Shown: positions 1-9,515, numbered from the stretch's first letter. The stretch is 64,000 bases of DNA from Clostridia bacterium (GCA_017475185.1 JAFVGB010000023.1:13461-77460); one strand, 5' to 3'. The notes: generated by a model from the sequence alone, not told the origin. Translations and numbers: made by a program.

Positions 1-34
1 AAAAAAAGTTACAATAATATTAAATTTAATTTAA

Positions 35-61
35 AAATGTTTTGAAGTAAACAAAACATTT
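35..61. repeat. 9-bp inverted repeat upstream of the dodecin gene
   Basis: AAATGTTTT (35-43) and AAAACATTT (53-61) form a perfect 9-bp inverted repeat just before the dodecin ribosome site. It could be the end of an upstream terminator or an operator. The window starts too close to it to decide. Confidence 0.4.
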
Positions 62-79
62 AAGAAAGGACAATTTTTT

Positions 80-295
80 ATGGATATGAAAAAACATTTA
101 CTAGTTACAGGAAGTTCTGAAACATCATGGAAAGATGCAATTACAAGTGCAATTGCAGAAGCATCTAAAACAATTGACTATTTATCTGAAATTAAAGTAT
201 TAAATCAATATGCCAAAATTAGTGGAAACAAAATTTCAGAATACAACGTAGATTTGGATATTTCTTTTGTTATTGATAGAGAAAGAAAAGATTAA
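80..295 (+). CDS. Dodecin family flavin-binding protein
   Basis: This 71-residue protein matches the small dodecin family, whose members assemble into hollow dodecamers that bind and buffer flavins in the cytoplasm. The typical order is visible: a first strand, the SSETSWKDAI segment with its conserved Trp, the helix AIAEASKTI, then strands around VLNQYAKI and the closing VDLDISFVID strand. The length fits the family (about 65-75 residues). AGAAAGGA stands before the ATG. The next gene, spoVAC, starts 22 bases downstream on the same strand, so the two are probably co-transcribed. A flavin buffer next to a spore-membrane gene has no obvious functional reason. The family call is firm; the bound flavin cannot be read from sequence. 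Confidence 0.9.
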   Translation: MDMKKHLLVTGSSETSWKDAITSAIAEASKTIDYLSEIKVLNQYAKISGNKISEYNVDLDISFVIDRERKD

Positions 296-317
296 ATTGA
301 AAGGAATGAATTTTTAA

Positions 318-761
318 ATGAAACCCATTGAAACAAAACAAGAATATAGTAAATATGTAGATGCTAAATCACCTAATTCGCCTATAATAAAGAACTGTTT
401 TAATGCCTTTTGGGTAGGAGGTTTAATTTGTTCAATTGGACAAATTATAATGGATTTTTGCATGTATAAAGGTTTAGATCAAGCATCATCTTCAACTGTT
501 GTATCCATTGTATTAATAGGTGTTTCGGCTTTATTAACTGGATTAAATATATTTAATAAAATTGGAAAATTTGCAGGTGCAGGATCATTAATTCCTATAA
601 CTGGTTTTGCAAATTCAATTGTTTCTCCAGCAATTGAGTATAAATCAGAAGGCTATGTTATGGGTGTTGGTGGAAAAATGTTTACAGTTGCCGGTCCTGT
701 ACTTGTATTTGGTATATGTTCTTCTGTAATAATTGGTATTATTGCAACTTTATTTTCTTAA
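318..761 (+). CDS. spoVAC: Stage V sporulation protein AC (SpoVAC)
   Basis: This 147-residue membrane protein is SpoVAC, part of the SpoVA channel that moves Ca-dipicolinate into the forespore and out at germination. It has the long hydrophilic N-terminus of SpoVAC (about 40 residues, then KNCFNAFWVGGLICSIGQ) rather than the short one of SpoVAE. The family features follow: a GLICSIGQ first membrane segment, KFAGAGSLIPITGFANS in the middle and a hydrophobic C-terminal anchor. GAAAGGA precedes the ATG. No other spoVA gene lies in the window, so the usual spoVAC-AD-AE operon is either elsewhere or split here. SpoVAE is the main alternative but fits less well by length and N-terminus. Confidence 0.88.
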   Translation: MKPIETKQEYSKYVDAKSPNSPIIKNCFNAFWVGGLICSIGQIIMDFCMYKGLDQASSSTVVSIVLIGVSALLTGLNIFNKIGKFAGAGSLIPITGFANSIVSPAIEYKSEGYVMGVGGKMFTVAGPVLVFGICSSVIIGIIATLFS

Positions 762-768
762 AATTAAT

Positions 769-803
769 AAAAGGTTAGTACTTTTTTGCACTAACCTTTT
801 TTC
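769..803. terminator. Bidirectional terminator between spoVAC and addA
   Basis: AAAAGGTTAGT and ACTAACCTTTT form an 11-bp stem with T-runs on both sides. It serves the + strand dodecin-spoVAC unit and the - strand addA gene, which converge here. Confidence 0.85.
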
Positions 804-832
804 TTTTATAATTCACATATAAGCGAAAAATC

Positions 833-3800
833 TTATTCTACAACAAGTAATTTTTCTAAATAAACAGAATAGATCCAACATTTATCAACATTTCTTCCTA
901 ATGCTTGTGATAAAGCTTTTTTATATATTTCTAATTGTTTTCTATATTTTTCAACAAGTTCATTTTCTTTGCCTTTTTCAACATAATCTGTTTTATAATC
1001 TACCAAAACTACTTCTCCTGCTTGATTTATGTAATATAAATCTATTATACCCTGAACTAGAATATTGTCATCTAAGCCATTACCATATACTTCATCTGCT
1101 TTTAAACTAATATAGAAAGGTTGCTCTTTATATACTCTTTTTGCACTTTTTAGTTGTTTAAATAAATCAGATTTAGTATATGAATATAGTTTGTACATAT
1201 TGATTGATTTTCCTTCTAAAGGTGTAATTATTTTTCTGCGAACTAAATCATCAACAAGTTCTTGCAACATTTCTTTTGTGTATTCTTTATTTTCATCTAA
1301 TTTTTGGAAACATAAATGCATTAAAGTTCCTTTTTGTGCATTTGTTATTTGAATATCTTCATTTAAAAATTGTGGTCTTGCAACAGCAAATTTAGATTCT
1401 TGATTTTGTTCTTCTATTTCTTCAATCGAAATAATTTTCTCATTTTCTGCCTCTTTTAATTTGGTAACAGAAGTTTTCGTTGGAATAAGAGATGAATCTA
1501 AATAAAAATATTTCCATTTTAGTACTTTTTCTAATTCTTTAAATTCATTTTTTTCTAAATTATTAGCTCTATCATTTAATTTTTTTATAATATTTTCTTC
1601 ATCCTCTGTATCTCCATCTTCATTTATCTCTTTCAAAAAATCATCTTTTTTTATTGTGTTCAATCTCATAATATTTTCTATGTTATCACGATTATTAAAA
1701 TATACCAATTCTATCCAATCTAAATATGATTTGTATTTTTTTAATAATACATGATTAATTTCTTTTTTGCCATTTTTATACATTTGTATTAAGCTTTCTT
1801 TTTCTTTAAAGCTTTTTTCTAAATCTTTAGAAACACCTGTTATTATAAGTTTTTCCTTTGCTCTTGTTAATGCAACATATAATACTCTCATTTCCTCTGA
1901 CAATGTTTCTACTTTTGATTGCATCCTTATTGCTTCTTTTGCTAAAGTTGTATATTCTATTTTTTTATCAGCATTAATATATTTTGGTCCAAATCCTAAA
2001 TCTTGATGTAATATAATATTATCATTTAAATCTTGTAAATTAAATTGTTTTCCAGTACATGATAAGAAAACTACTGGAAATTCTAATCCTTTGCTTTTAT
2101 GAATACTCATAATTCTAACTACATTTTCATTTTCTCCTATTAATTTTGCAGATGATAAATCTCCACTACTTGAATGTAATTTATCTATAAAATTAATAAA
2201 ATTAAACAAACCTTTAAAACTAGCTGATTCATATTGTTTTGCTCTTTCAAATAAAATTTTTAAGTTTGCCTGTCTTAGTCCACCATTTGGTAATAATGTA
2301 ACATAATTGTAAAAATTTGTGTCGCTATATATTTGCCATATTAACTCATCTAATGACATATATTTTTCTTCACTTTGCCATTTTTTTAAATTATGTAAGA
2401 AATTTTCTAATTTATTTTCTAAATCTTCTTTTTCTATTTCTTTATCAATATTTTCAAATTTAGTTTTTTTCTCTTTTAATTCTTCAAATTTATTTTTTAC
2501 AGATTCATAAAATGATATATTTTTATCATTTCCCCTAATTTCAACTAATTCATTATCTGTGAAACCTCCAATACTTGATCTTAAAACTGTTACTAATGGT
2601 ATATCTTGCATTGGATTATCTATTATTTTTAGTAATGACATTATAGTTTGAATCTCCATTGTCTCCAAGTATTCTGATGATACATCACTAAATACAGGCA
2701 TATTCAAATTTGAAATTTCTTTTTCAAAAATAGGAGCTGAAATTTTTGTTGAGCGAAGTAATACAACTATATCTTTATATGTAATTTTTCTATATCCTTT
2801 TTTTCTGTCATAAACCATATACTCACTATCTATTAATTCTTTAATTTTTTTAGCAACATATTTAGCTTCTAAAACCACATCTTCGATTCTTTCTTGTGAT
2901 TCATTTACATCTTCTACTAAATCAGTTTCACTCGATTTTTCATCAGAGTTTTCCACATTTTCTTCACTATTATCTTTATATATATCTACTTCTTTTGGTT
3001 TTAAATCAATAATATTTAATTCAGCAATCCCTGCATAATTTTCTTTATTATCTTCAAGTTCTGGATAATTGGCACCTAAATTTAAAAATTCATTTTCATC
3101 ATAACAAATATCTCCTAATTTATTACTCATAATATTTTCGAAAACAAGGTTTGTTAAATCTAAGACATTTGCTCTACTTCTAAAATTCTTGAATAACTGA
3201 ATTTTCATACCAGTAGAAATTTGTTCTCCTTTAAGCTTATATGTGGCATATTTTTCTAGAAATAATTCAGGTCTTGCCTGTCTAAATTTATAAATACTTT
3301 GCTTAACATCTCCAACCATGAAAATGTTATTTCCCCTTGATACGCTTTTCAAAATGTATTCTTGAACTAAGTTACTATCTTGATACTCATCTATTGCAAT
3401 TTCTTCAAATTTTTCTTTATATTTTTTTGCTACATCTGTTTCACGAATTACTCCATTTTCATCTTCTTTCAATAAAATGTTTAATGCAAAATGCTCTATA
3501 TCATTAAAATCAACTATATTCTTTTCTTTTTTTCTAGCTGCAAACTTTTCAGTAAATTCTAATACTAGTTGTTTAATTCCATTTAAAATATCATACATTT
3601 CATAAATATCTTTATTTGCTTGATTAGAATTGTATATTAAATATTTTTCAACTGTTGCAGATACTTTTTTCTTTACACTATCTCTTATCTCTTTTGCTTC
3701 ATCTTTGATTTCCATTGTAATTTTTCTATCAGATGGCCATTTTGCCCATGCAAGTGTAAGTGCACTATTATATGCAGTTTCCCACGAATCTGCACTATTC

Positions 3801-4589
3801 CTAAATTTTTCTAAGTTTTCTATATCATTGCTAATTACTACTTGAAATTTTGCTAGTTCTTCGAATTTAGATAAATTATTTTCGACCTGTTTTAATTTCA
3901 AAATTGAATCTGTTAATTCTTCTTTAAAATTTTCCAATAATATTTGTCCCCAAACTGTTTCAGAAAAATCATTTTCCAATTTATCTTTCAAGTTGAATTT
4001 TTCAACCTGTTCTTCTAACCATTTCTTTGGAAACGGACTACTTTGTATAAATCTATATACATTTAAAACTAATTGTCTTAAGTTTTCATCTCCTCTATAA
4101 TTTGTGTATGTATTTAGAAGTTTTTCAAAATACTCTTCTTCATTTAAATATTTTTCTTCAAACAAATCGTCAATAATTTCTTGTTTTAATAACTCAATTT
4201 CAGCAGAATCTGCTACTCTAAAATTTGCCGAAGCATCTATCTCATAAAAATTATTTCTTATTACATCTAAACAAAATGAGTGAATTGTACTAATATTTGA
4301 TTTATTAAGTAAAATAATTTGTCTTTGCAAATCAATATTTTCTGGGTTTTCTTCAATTTTTTTATAAATTGCTTCTAGAATTCTTTCCCTCATTTCGCTT
4401 GCTGCTGCACTTGTAAATGTTACAATCAATATTTTATCTATATCAACTTTATCATTAATAACTTTATTAATAATTCTTTCAACTAAAACCGCTGTTTTAC
4501 CACTTCCGAGCAGCTGCTGCTACTAAAATATTATTACCTTTTTCATTAATAGCCAATGATTGCTCTTTTGTCCATTTTACTTCTGCCAC
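833..4589 (-). CDS. addA: AddA helicase-nuclease, reading frame broken at Walker A by one extra base
   Basis: AddA is the helicase and nuclease subunit of the AddAB double-strand break repair enzyme. The long open frame (from 4429) has UvrD-like motifs including DEYQDS and VRIMSIHKSKGLEFPVV. At the C-terminus lies a RecB-type nuclease domain with GIIDLYY, VLVDYKTDYV and QLEIYKKAL. Its true start is a GTG at 4589 behind AGGAGG. That frame encodes VKWTKEQ...NNILVAAAA and then stops, because position 4508 carries one extra base (C on the coding strand). Without it the reading is VAAAAGSGKTAVLVERII, the exact family Walker A, giving 1251 residues, normal for AddA. The gene otherwise shows no decay. 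No addB lies upstream, which is unusual since the two are normally adjacent. Identity is certain; whether the break is real is not. Confidence 0.93.
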
Positions 4590-4610
4590 CTAAGTACCTC
4601 CTGTTTTTTT

Positions 4611-4643
4611 GAAACATTTTAAGACCGTCCCCAAATGTTTCAA
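4611..4643 (-). repeat. Intercistronic palindromic repeat, half copy, 5' of addA
   Basis: GAAACATTT and AAATGTTTC pair around a loop containing AAGACCGTCCCC. This is the right half of the longer repeats at 34567, 58472 and 63090. It ends 8 bases before the addA AGGAGG on the coding strand. Confidence 0.75.
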
Positions 4644-4687
4644 CTTTTTAATTCAGTATATAACATCTAACATTTTTTTTCAATAAA

Positions 4688-4716
4688 AAAAATAGATTGC
4701 ATAAGCAATCTATTTT
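4688..4716 (-). terminator. Terminator of the spoIIA-spoIID-spoIIQ cluster
   Basis: AAATAGATTGC/GCAATCTATTT stem with a TTATG-type loop, followed on the - strand by a run of eight T. The stem begins in the spoIIQ stop codon. Confidence 0.85.
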
Positions 4717-5525
4717 ATATACATTTCTGGATCAACAGCTACACCATCTTTTAAAATTTCAAAATGTAAATGTGGATCATCTAAAACTTCGAATGTAGCT
4801 GAATTTCCAACTGTTCCCAAAGTTTGCCCTGATTTAACATTTTCTCCTGTTACAACAAATTCTGCTGTTAATAAATTTGAATATACGGAAGAAAAACCGT
4901 TTCCATGTTCAACTACAACAGTTAATCCATATCTTGGATCATTTTTTATTGACTTAACAATACCATCTGAGGATGATTTTACAATAGTTGTTTTATCTGC
5001 TTTTATATCTATTCCTAAGTGCGTAGTCCACTCCTTTAATGTATCTGAATAGATTAATTTTTCTTTTCCATAATGTTTTACTATTTCTCCATCAACTGGC
5101 ATAGTAAAAGTTGGGTCTTTAGGTGTTTCTTCTTTTTCGACCTGTTCAATTGTGCCATTATTAGTATCACTTGAAGAATTTACTTTACTTGTTAAATCTT
5201 CCTCAATCGTTGAATTTTCTTGCTCTGCAAGTTCAATGCTTAATTCTTCCTGCTGTGTTTGAGTATCATCTGATATTTGAACTTGAACTGATTCATTTTC
5301 ATCTTCCTCGGTTGAATTTTTAGCTTCTTCAATAGATTTTCCAACAGATGAATTTGCTTCTTCTATAACAATATCTTTTTGATCATTTTCACCTATTTGC
5401 ATATTATTCTCTTTATTACTAAAAATATTAAATAGTACTATAAATAGAATAATAGCAACTACAACACCTCCTAATGAAATGTAAATAATTTTATTTATTT
5501 TATCATTTCTTAAAGTTTTCGCCAT
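4710..5525 (-). CDS. spoIIQ: SpoIIQ-like M23 (LytM) domain protein
   Basis: This 271-residue protein has an N-terminal membrane anchor (about residues 13-34), an acidic Ser/Glu-rich linker to about 135, and a C-terminal M23 peptidase fold. In spores SpoIIQ sits in the forespore membrane and joins SpoIIIAH across the intermembrane space during engulfment. The metal-site motifs are complete here: HLGID (H169, D173) and HLH (H252, H254). It may therefore keep endopeptidase activity, as in clostridia and unlike Bacillus subtilis SpoIIQ. It follows spoIID by about 90 bases on the same strand, the usual clostridial order. A general M23 hydrolase is the alternative, but the neighbours make SpoIIQ the better call. 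Confidence 0.85.
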   Translation of the reverse strand: MAKTLRNDKINKIIYISLGGVVVAIILFIVLFNIFSNKENNMQIGENDQKDIVIEEANSSVGKSIEEAKNSTEEDENESVQVQISDDTQTQQEELSIELAEQENSTIEEDLTSKVNSSSDTNNGTIEQVEKEETPKDPTFTMPVDGEIVKHYGKEKLIYSDTLKEWTTHLGIDIKADKTTIVKSSSDGIVKSIKNDPRYGLTVVVEHGNGFSSVYSNLLTAEFVVTGENVKSGQTLGTVGNSATFEVLDDPHLHFEILKDGVAVDPEMYIK

Positions 5526-5616
5526 AGCATATTCCTCCTTGTTTTTTCTTTAGTTGAATTATTTCCAATATAGCAAAATTTATACATTTGCTATAAACAT
5601 TTTTTCTGTATATAAT

Positions 5617-6633
5617 TCACATAGACACAATTTCTACACCTGTATAAAAATGTTTCACAATTTCTTCACAATTATATCCTTGTTTTGCCAGACTATCTGC
5701 ACCTGTTTGACTCATTCCTACTCCATGTCCATATCCTATAACATTAAATTTTACATTTTCTCCAACTTCAATAATAAAATTAGCTGATTTTAGTGAAAAA
5801 ATTGTTCTTACTTCCACACCAGATAAATTATGATTACCTATTTTTATTGTCTTAATTCTTTTTCCTGAAGTATATTCTAATATTTTTATACAATCATTTT
5901 CATTAAAATCTATGTAAAAATCTGAATATCTTGCTTTCATTTTTGCTATGAACTCTTCTTTTGATAATTCAATTTCTGAACTATATTGGGTATAGCCATC
6001 TTCTCCTGATGTTTCTACTGTTTGAAGATAAGGATAATCATTTCCACCCCATACATTTACAGGCATTTCAGTTGCTCCTCCACTATTTGAGTGAAAAAAA
6101 GCATTAATTGGTTTATTATTATATGTTATTATTTTTCCTTTTGTTTCATTAACTGCTAAAATAATTTTGTTCCAATTTTCGTTTCTTTTATCTTCATCCC
6201 ATCTTGACATTCTATCTTCTTTTGAAATCCATGCTTGACAACACGCTGAATCATCACATATACACGCATCTCCATGTTTATGTTCATTTTCTAATATTTT
6301 ATAAATTGTATATGTCCTTGCAACAATTGACTGTGCTTTTAAAGCCTCTATATCAAAATCAGCTGGCATCTCGGCTGAAACCACTCCATACAAATATTCA
6401 TCTAAAGGAATCTCTTCAATTTCATTTGTTTTTGCATGTAATAATTTTACTGTATTATAATTTTTGTAGTTATATGGAGTTGTATCTATATTTTCTTTTT
6501 TTTCTGAGTTATCAGAATTATCTAACTCAATTTTTTCCAAAGTTTTACTTTCAACTGAAACTTTAGTAAAAAAAATAGGTATTATAAAAGTTAAAATAAC
6601 TAAAATTAGAACATATAAAACTATTTTTTTCAT
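5617..6633 (-). CDS. spoIID: Stage II sporulation protein D, peptidoglycan lytic transglycosylase
   Basis: SpoIID cuts glycan strands stripped of stem peptides and, with SpoIIM and SpoIIP, drives engulfment. The 338-residue protein has one N-terminal membrane segment (about 4-23). The VVSAEMPADF motif follows, with E88 as the expected catalytic glutamate, then ALKAQSIVARTY. A Cys/His cluster HGDACICDDSACC matches the zinc site seen in this family. The C-terminus has the GYGHGVGMSQTGA signature. It starts 20 bases after the sigF stop, so it appears to belong to the spoIIA transcript or to have its own promoter inside sigF. Confidence 0.95.
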   Translation of the reverse strand: MKKIVLYVLILVILTFIIPIFFTKVSVESKTLEKIELDNSDNSEKKENIDTTPYNYKNYNTVKLLHAKTNEIEEIPLDEYLYGVVSAEMPADFDIEALKAQSIVARTYTIYKILENEHKHGDACICDDSACCQAWISKEDRMSRWDEDKRNENWNKIILAVNETKGKIITYNNKPINAFFHSNSGGATEMPVNVWGGNDYPYLQTVETSGEDGYTQYSSEIELSKEEFIAKMKARYSDFYIDFNENDCIKILEYTSGKRIKTIKIGNHNLSGVEVRTIFSLKSANFIIEVGENVKFNVIGYGHGVGMSQTGADSLAKQGYNCEEIVKHFYTGVEIVSM

Positions 6634-6653
6634 ATATTAATACTCCTATATTT

Positions 6654-7373
6654 TTATACTGCTAACATTTCTTTCATATTGGAAAGAACTCTTTTTTCAA
6701 TTCTTGAAACCTGTACCTGACTTATTCCTAAAACTTTAGCTACTTGTGATTGCGTACTGCCCCTAAAATATCTTAATAAAATTATCTTTTTTTCTCTTTC
6801 ATTAAGCCTACTGATAGCATCTTTCAGAATAATATTATCAATCAAATGTTTCTCGATATCTTCATTTGTTGAAATTTTATCTAGCATATTTCCTTCGCCA
6901 TCATCTTTATAATTAAGGTCATATATTGAATCAACACAATTTATTGAATCTAAAGCAGCAGCAATTTCTTCTTTTGAAATATTTAAAATCTTTGCAATTT
7001 CTTCAACTTTTATTTCTACTCCATTTTTATTTATATATTCTTTCTGAATTTCTCTAATTTTTATACACAATTCTTTTGTGCTTCTACTCACTTTAATTGG
7101 TCCATCATCTCTTATAAATCTTTTTATTTCTCCTAATATATATGGTACTGCATATGTTGATAATTGTACTTCAAAATTAGTATCAAATCTTCTTATTGAT
7201 TTTATAAAGCCTAAAGAACCTATTTGATATAAGTCATCAACCTCATATCCCCTATCTTTGAATCTCCTAACAATACTCCAAATTAGTCCTGAATTGTTTT
7301 CAACTAATTTTGTCATTGCGTCTTCATTTCCTTCTTTGGCTTTAATAATATCTTCAACATTGTTTTCATACAT
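6654..7373 (-). CDS. sigF: RNA polymerase sigma-F factor (SpoIIAC)
   Basis: This 239-residue sigma-70 family factor is the third gene of a spoIIAA-spoIIAB-sigF operon, which fixes its identity as forespore-specific sigma-F. Region 2 (DLYQIGSLGFIKSIRRFD) and the -10 recognition part (STYAVPYILGEIKRFIRDD) are clear. Region 3 follows (KVEEIAKILNISKEEI), then region 4 with its helix-turn-helix (QSQVAKVLGISQVQVSRIEKR). Sigma-G is very similar in sequence, but sigma-G genes do not follow spoIIAB. SpoIIAB just upstream is its expected anti-sigma factor. Confidence 0.95.
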   Translation of the reverse strand: MYENNVEDIIKAKEGNEDAMTKLVENNSGLIWSIVRRFKDRGYEVDDLYQIGSLGFIKSIRRFDTNFEVQLSTYAVPYILGEIKRFIRDDGPIKVSRSTKELCIKIREIQKEYINKNGVEIKVEEIAKILNISKEEIAAALDSINCVDSIYDLNYKDDGEGNMLDKISTNEDIEKHLIDNIILKDAISRLNEREKKIILLRYFRGSTQSQVAKVLGISQVQVSRIEKRVLSNMKEMLAV

Positions 7374-7414
7374 ATTATTATATACAAGCCTTCCTTTCTA
7401 TCTTTTGTAAAATT

Positions 7415-7906
7415 CTATTTCACACCACATAATGAATCATTTTTTATCTGTAATTCTTCATCTTCATTAGAAGATATTTTCTCTATTGTCTTTTTCATTG
7501 TAACTTTTGTACCAAGTCCTAAAACAGATTCAATATGTACTTCATCCATAAAACTTTCCATTATTGTAAATCCCATTCCTGATCTTTCTAAATTAGGTTT
7601 AGATGTATATAATGGTTTTCTTGCTACTTCCACATTTTCAATTCCCTTTCCTGAATCAGAGATTTCTATTTCTATTGTATTTGCAAAGATTTTTGCTAAA
7701 ATTTTTATCTTTCCATCCATATTTTCATATCCATGAATTATGCTATTAGTAACAGCTTCAGAAACTGCTGTTTTAATATCTGCAAGTTCTTCAATTGTTG
7801 GATCTAACTGAGCAGCAAATGCAGCAACAGTTATACGAGCAAATGCCTCATTATTTGATTTACTCAAAAATTCCAACTTCATCTCATTTTCATATAAACC
7901 TTTCAT
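7415..7906 (-). CDS. spoIIAB: Anti-sigma F factor and SpoIIAA kinase (SpoIIAB)
   Basis: SpoIIAB holds sigma-F inactive before septation and phosphorylates SpoIIAA. The 163-residue protein shows the GHKL ATPase boxes: the N box ([14 protein letters not shown]), G1 ([11 protein letters not shown]) and G2 ([11 protein letters not shown]). The C-terminal tail after KVTMKKTI is about 20 residues longer than the Bacillus subtilis protein (146 residues). AAAGGATGG precedes the ATG, and spoIIAA lies 66 bases upstream. Confidence 0.95.
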   Translation of the reverse strand: MKGLYENEMKLEFLSKSNNEAFARITVAAFAAQLDPTIEELADIKTAVSEAVTNSIIHGYENMDGKIKILAKIFANTIEIEISDSGKGIENVEVARKPLYTSKPNLERSGMGFTIMESFMDEVHIESVLGLGTKVTMKKTIEKISSNEDEELQIKNDSLCGVK

Positions 7907-7972
7907 TTATTCCATCCTTTGTAAAATATATTTAGGTTTTTTACTGGTTATACCTATAAACCAATATTTAAA

Positions 7973-8293
7973 TTATGCACTTTTACTAGCAACAACAGGA
8001 ATAATTTTTAAAATTCCACTCATTTCAAATATTTTCTTTACAGCTGGATTTACATTAGTAAGTTCAACCGTTCCTCCAAGCATATTTGCAGTTTTATATC
8101 TTCCAATTATCATTCCTATTCCACTACTGTCCATAAAAGACACCTTATCAAGATCAAATAAAACTTTTCTAGGCATATATCTTGTAATTTCATTATCCGC
8201 TAACCTCCTTATTTTTTCTGTACTGTGGTGATCAATTTCATCCGTAATTTTTATTAGTAATAACTTGTCCTCTTTCAAAAATTCACTTTCCAA
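7973..8293 (-). CDS. spoIIAA: Anti-anti-sigma factor SpoIIAA
   Basis: This 106-residue STAS protein releases sigma-F from SpoIIAB when dephosphorylated by SpoIIE. The phospho-acceptor motif DSSG is at residues 55-58 inside VSFMDSSGIGMIIGRYK. The start codon is TTG (8293), placed 9 bases behind AAGGAGG; no ATG fits the frame as well. It is the first gene of the operon, with a sigma-A-like promoter and two Spo0A-box-like sites upstream. SpoIIE is not in the window. Confidence 0.95.
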   Translation of the reverse strand: MESEFLKEDKLLLIKITDEIDHHSTEKIRRLADNEITRYMPRKVLFDLDKVSFMDSSGIGMIIGRYKTANMLGGTVELTNVNPAVKKIFEMSGILKIIPVVASKSA

Positions 8294-8329
8294 AATACAA
8301 TCCTCCTTACTATTTAATTTATAAATTTG

Positions 8330-8358
8330 ATTATAGTTCTATTTCCATTTTTTTCCAA
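8330..8358 (-). promoter_or_regulatory. Predicted promoter of the spoIIA operon
   Basis: On the - strand TTGGAA (8358-8353), a 17-base spacer and TATAAT (8335-8330) form a sigma-A-type promoter about 35 bases before the spoIIAA start. In Bacillus the operon uses sigma-H with Spo0A, and I see no clean sigma-H site here. Confidence 0.6.
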
Positions 8359-8378
8359 GAGCGAAAAATAAGAAGTTT

Positions 8379-8405
8379 TGTCGAACCCCAAAAAAGTTTT
8401 CGACA
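8379..8405. promoter_or_regulatory. Two inverted Spo0A-box-like sites upstream of spoIIA
   Basis: TGTCGAA at 8379-8385 (+) and at 8405-8399 (-) match the Spo0A box core. They lie about 20-50 bases upstream of the predicted -35 of spoIIA, a typical activator position. Spo0A activates spoIIA in Bacillus and Clostridium, so the site and target fit. Confidence 0.7.
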
Positions 8406-8466
8406 AAAAAAATAGCGTAAGTTTGAAGTAAACCAATTTTGTTCACTTAAAACTCATGCTATTTTT
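8405..8466 (-). terminator. Long hairpin terminator of the XRE regulator gene
   Basis: AAAAAATAGC...GCTATTTTTT arms with further pairing (AGTTTnAAGT/ACTTnAAACT) form a long stem followed by T-runs on the - strand. Its T-run overlaps the second Spo0A-box-like site. Confidence 0.7.
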
Positions 8467-8480
8467 TAATTCTCTTTTTA

Positions 8481-8894
8481 TTACTTTTTTGAATTATCTT
8501 TTTTTCCAATTTTTCTACTTGCAGTCATCTTATCTAAATTTGGATATGCAGCTACAATTAAATCTTTTATAACTGCTAATTCTTCTTCATTACATCTATC
8601 AATAATATTTTTTAATATTTCTTTATTGCTAAATTCATCTTTTTTATATTTATACACTTCACTATCCTCATAAAGCAAGCTATCACTTGAAACTTTTAGG
8701 GCTTGAGAAATTTGATATAAAGTATGAACACTACAACTACTATTTCCTTTTTCTAATTCAGAAACATAATTTTCTGAACGATTTATCATACCAGCAAATT
8801 TTTCTTTTGTTAAACCTATTGAAACTCTATATTTTTTTGTTCTCTCTCCAAACCCATTCCAATCTTGATATTCGTATCTATCTGTTCTACTCAT
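8481..8894 (-). CDS. XRE-family HTH transcriptional regulator
   Basis: This 137-residue protein carries one Cro/C1-type helix-turn-helix in its first half (FGERTKKYRVSIGLTKEKFAG then NRSENYVSELEKG). Its C-terminal half is helical, ending in a lysine-rich tail. I chose the ATG at 8894 because GGAGG stands 8 bases upstream; the frame extends to a TTG at 8921 with no ribosome site. Upstream lies a perfect 12-bp inverted repeat that could be its own operator. It sits immediately upstream of spoIIA on the same strand, so a role in the timing of sporulation is possible. That role is inference; no target can be read. Confidence 0.8.
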   Translation of the reverse strand: MSRTDRYEYQDWNGFGERTKKYRVSIGLTKEKFAGMINRSENYVSELEKGNSSCSVHTLYQISQALKVSSDSLLYEDSEVYKYKKDEFSNKEILKNIIDRCNEEELAVIKDLIVAAYPNLDKMTASRKIGKKDNSKK

Positions 8895-8910
8895 ACTTTT
8901 TAATTCCTCC

Positions 8911-8948
8911 AATACTAGCAAATTTAATTATTCTTCTTTGCTAGTATT
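8911..8948. promoter_or_regulatory. 12-bp inverted repeat, candidate operator of the XRE gene
   Basis: AATACTAGCAAA (8911-8922) and TTTGCTAGTATT (8937-8948) are perfect inverted copies with a 14-base spacer. They lie directly before the start codon of the XRE gene, overlapping its ribosome-site region, which suits an autoregulatory operator. Confidence 0.5.
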
Positions 8949-9059
8949 ATCGCACGAATTCAAAAAATTGATTATCAACTACCATTAATTTATTTTTAAT
9001 ATTCGTACTTTACGTTGAGGTCAAATAAAAAACGAATGTTGCTTCGTTACCTTTCTTTA

Positions 9060-9419
9060 TTATTTTATTAATTTTAATTGATCAACTATCAAACTATAAT
9101 CCTTAATTGGTTTGTTTATATATCCATCCATAATTTCTGTATCAATTACTTTATTATCACATGCTGTTACAACCAGAAATTTAGGTGATTTTTCTCTATT
9201 TTTATATTTCCTAATCACCTCCAAACCTGTTAATTTATTGTTTCTGCATAAATCTGTTATAACTATTTCTGGATACAAACTATCAATCATCATAATTTCT
9301 TCTTTATCAGAAACACATGTACCTAAAATATCAATTTCTTCATATTTTTCAAGATTTGCTTTCATTACTTTACTTACATCTTCATTATCATCTGCAATTA
9401 TTATTTTTATTTTCTCCAT
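9060..9419 (-). CDS. Stand-alone response regulator receiver domain
   Basis: This 119-residue protein is only a CheY-like receiver. The acidic pair D10-D11, phospho-acceptor D56 (VITDLCRN), T85 and K103 (NKPIKD) are all present, so it should be phosphorylated. There is no output domain. Its N-terminus (IKIIIADDNEDVSK) resembles receivers of the Spo0A/NarL type, and a Spo0F-like phosphorelay carrier is possible. No kinase gene is adjacent. A Spo0A-box-like site lies about 100 bases upstream, which would suit a sporulation-linked role. That link is inference. Confidence 0.8.
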   Translation of the reverse strand: MEKIKIIIADDNEDVSKVMKANLEKYEEIDILGTCVSDKEEIMMIDSLYPEIVITDLCRNNKLTGLEVIRKYKNREKSPKFLVVTACDNKVIDTEIMDGYINKPIKDYSLIVDQLKLIK

Positions 9420-9515
9420 ATATTTCTCCTTTTATTTATTATTTCCTACTTATTTTTTTGGTAATTGGTACTTTATATATTTTACATCTTCTGAAATGAA
9501 AAAAATGTAGAAATT

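Noticed and set aside
4430..4589. addA as an N-terminally truncated gene starting at 4429
   Set aside because: The upstream 160 bases encode the family N-terminus in two frames joined by one base, so the gene is frame-broken, not truncated.
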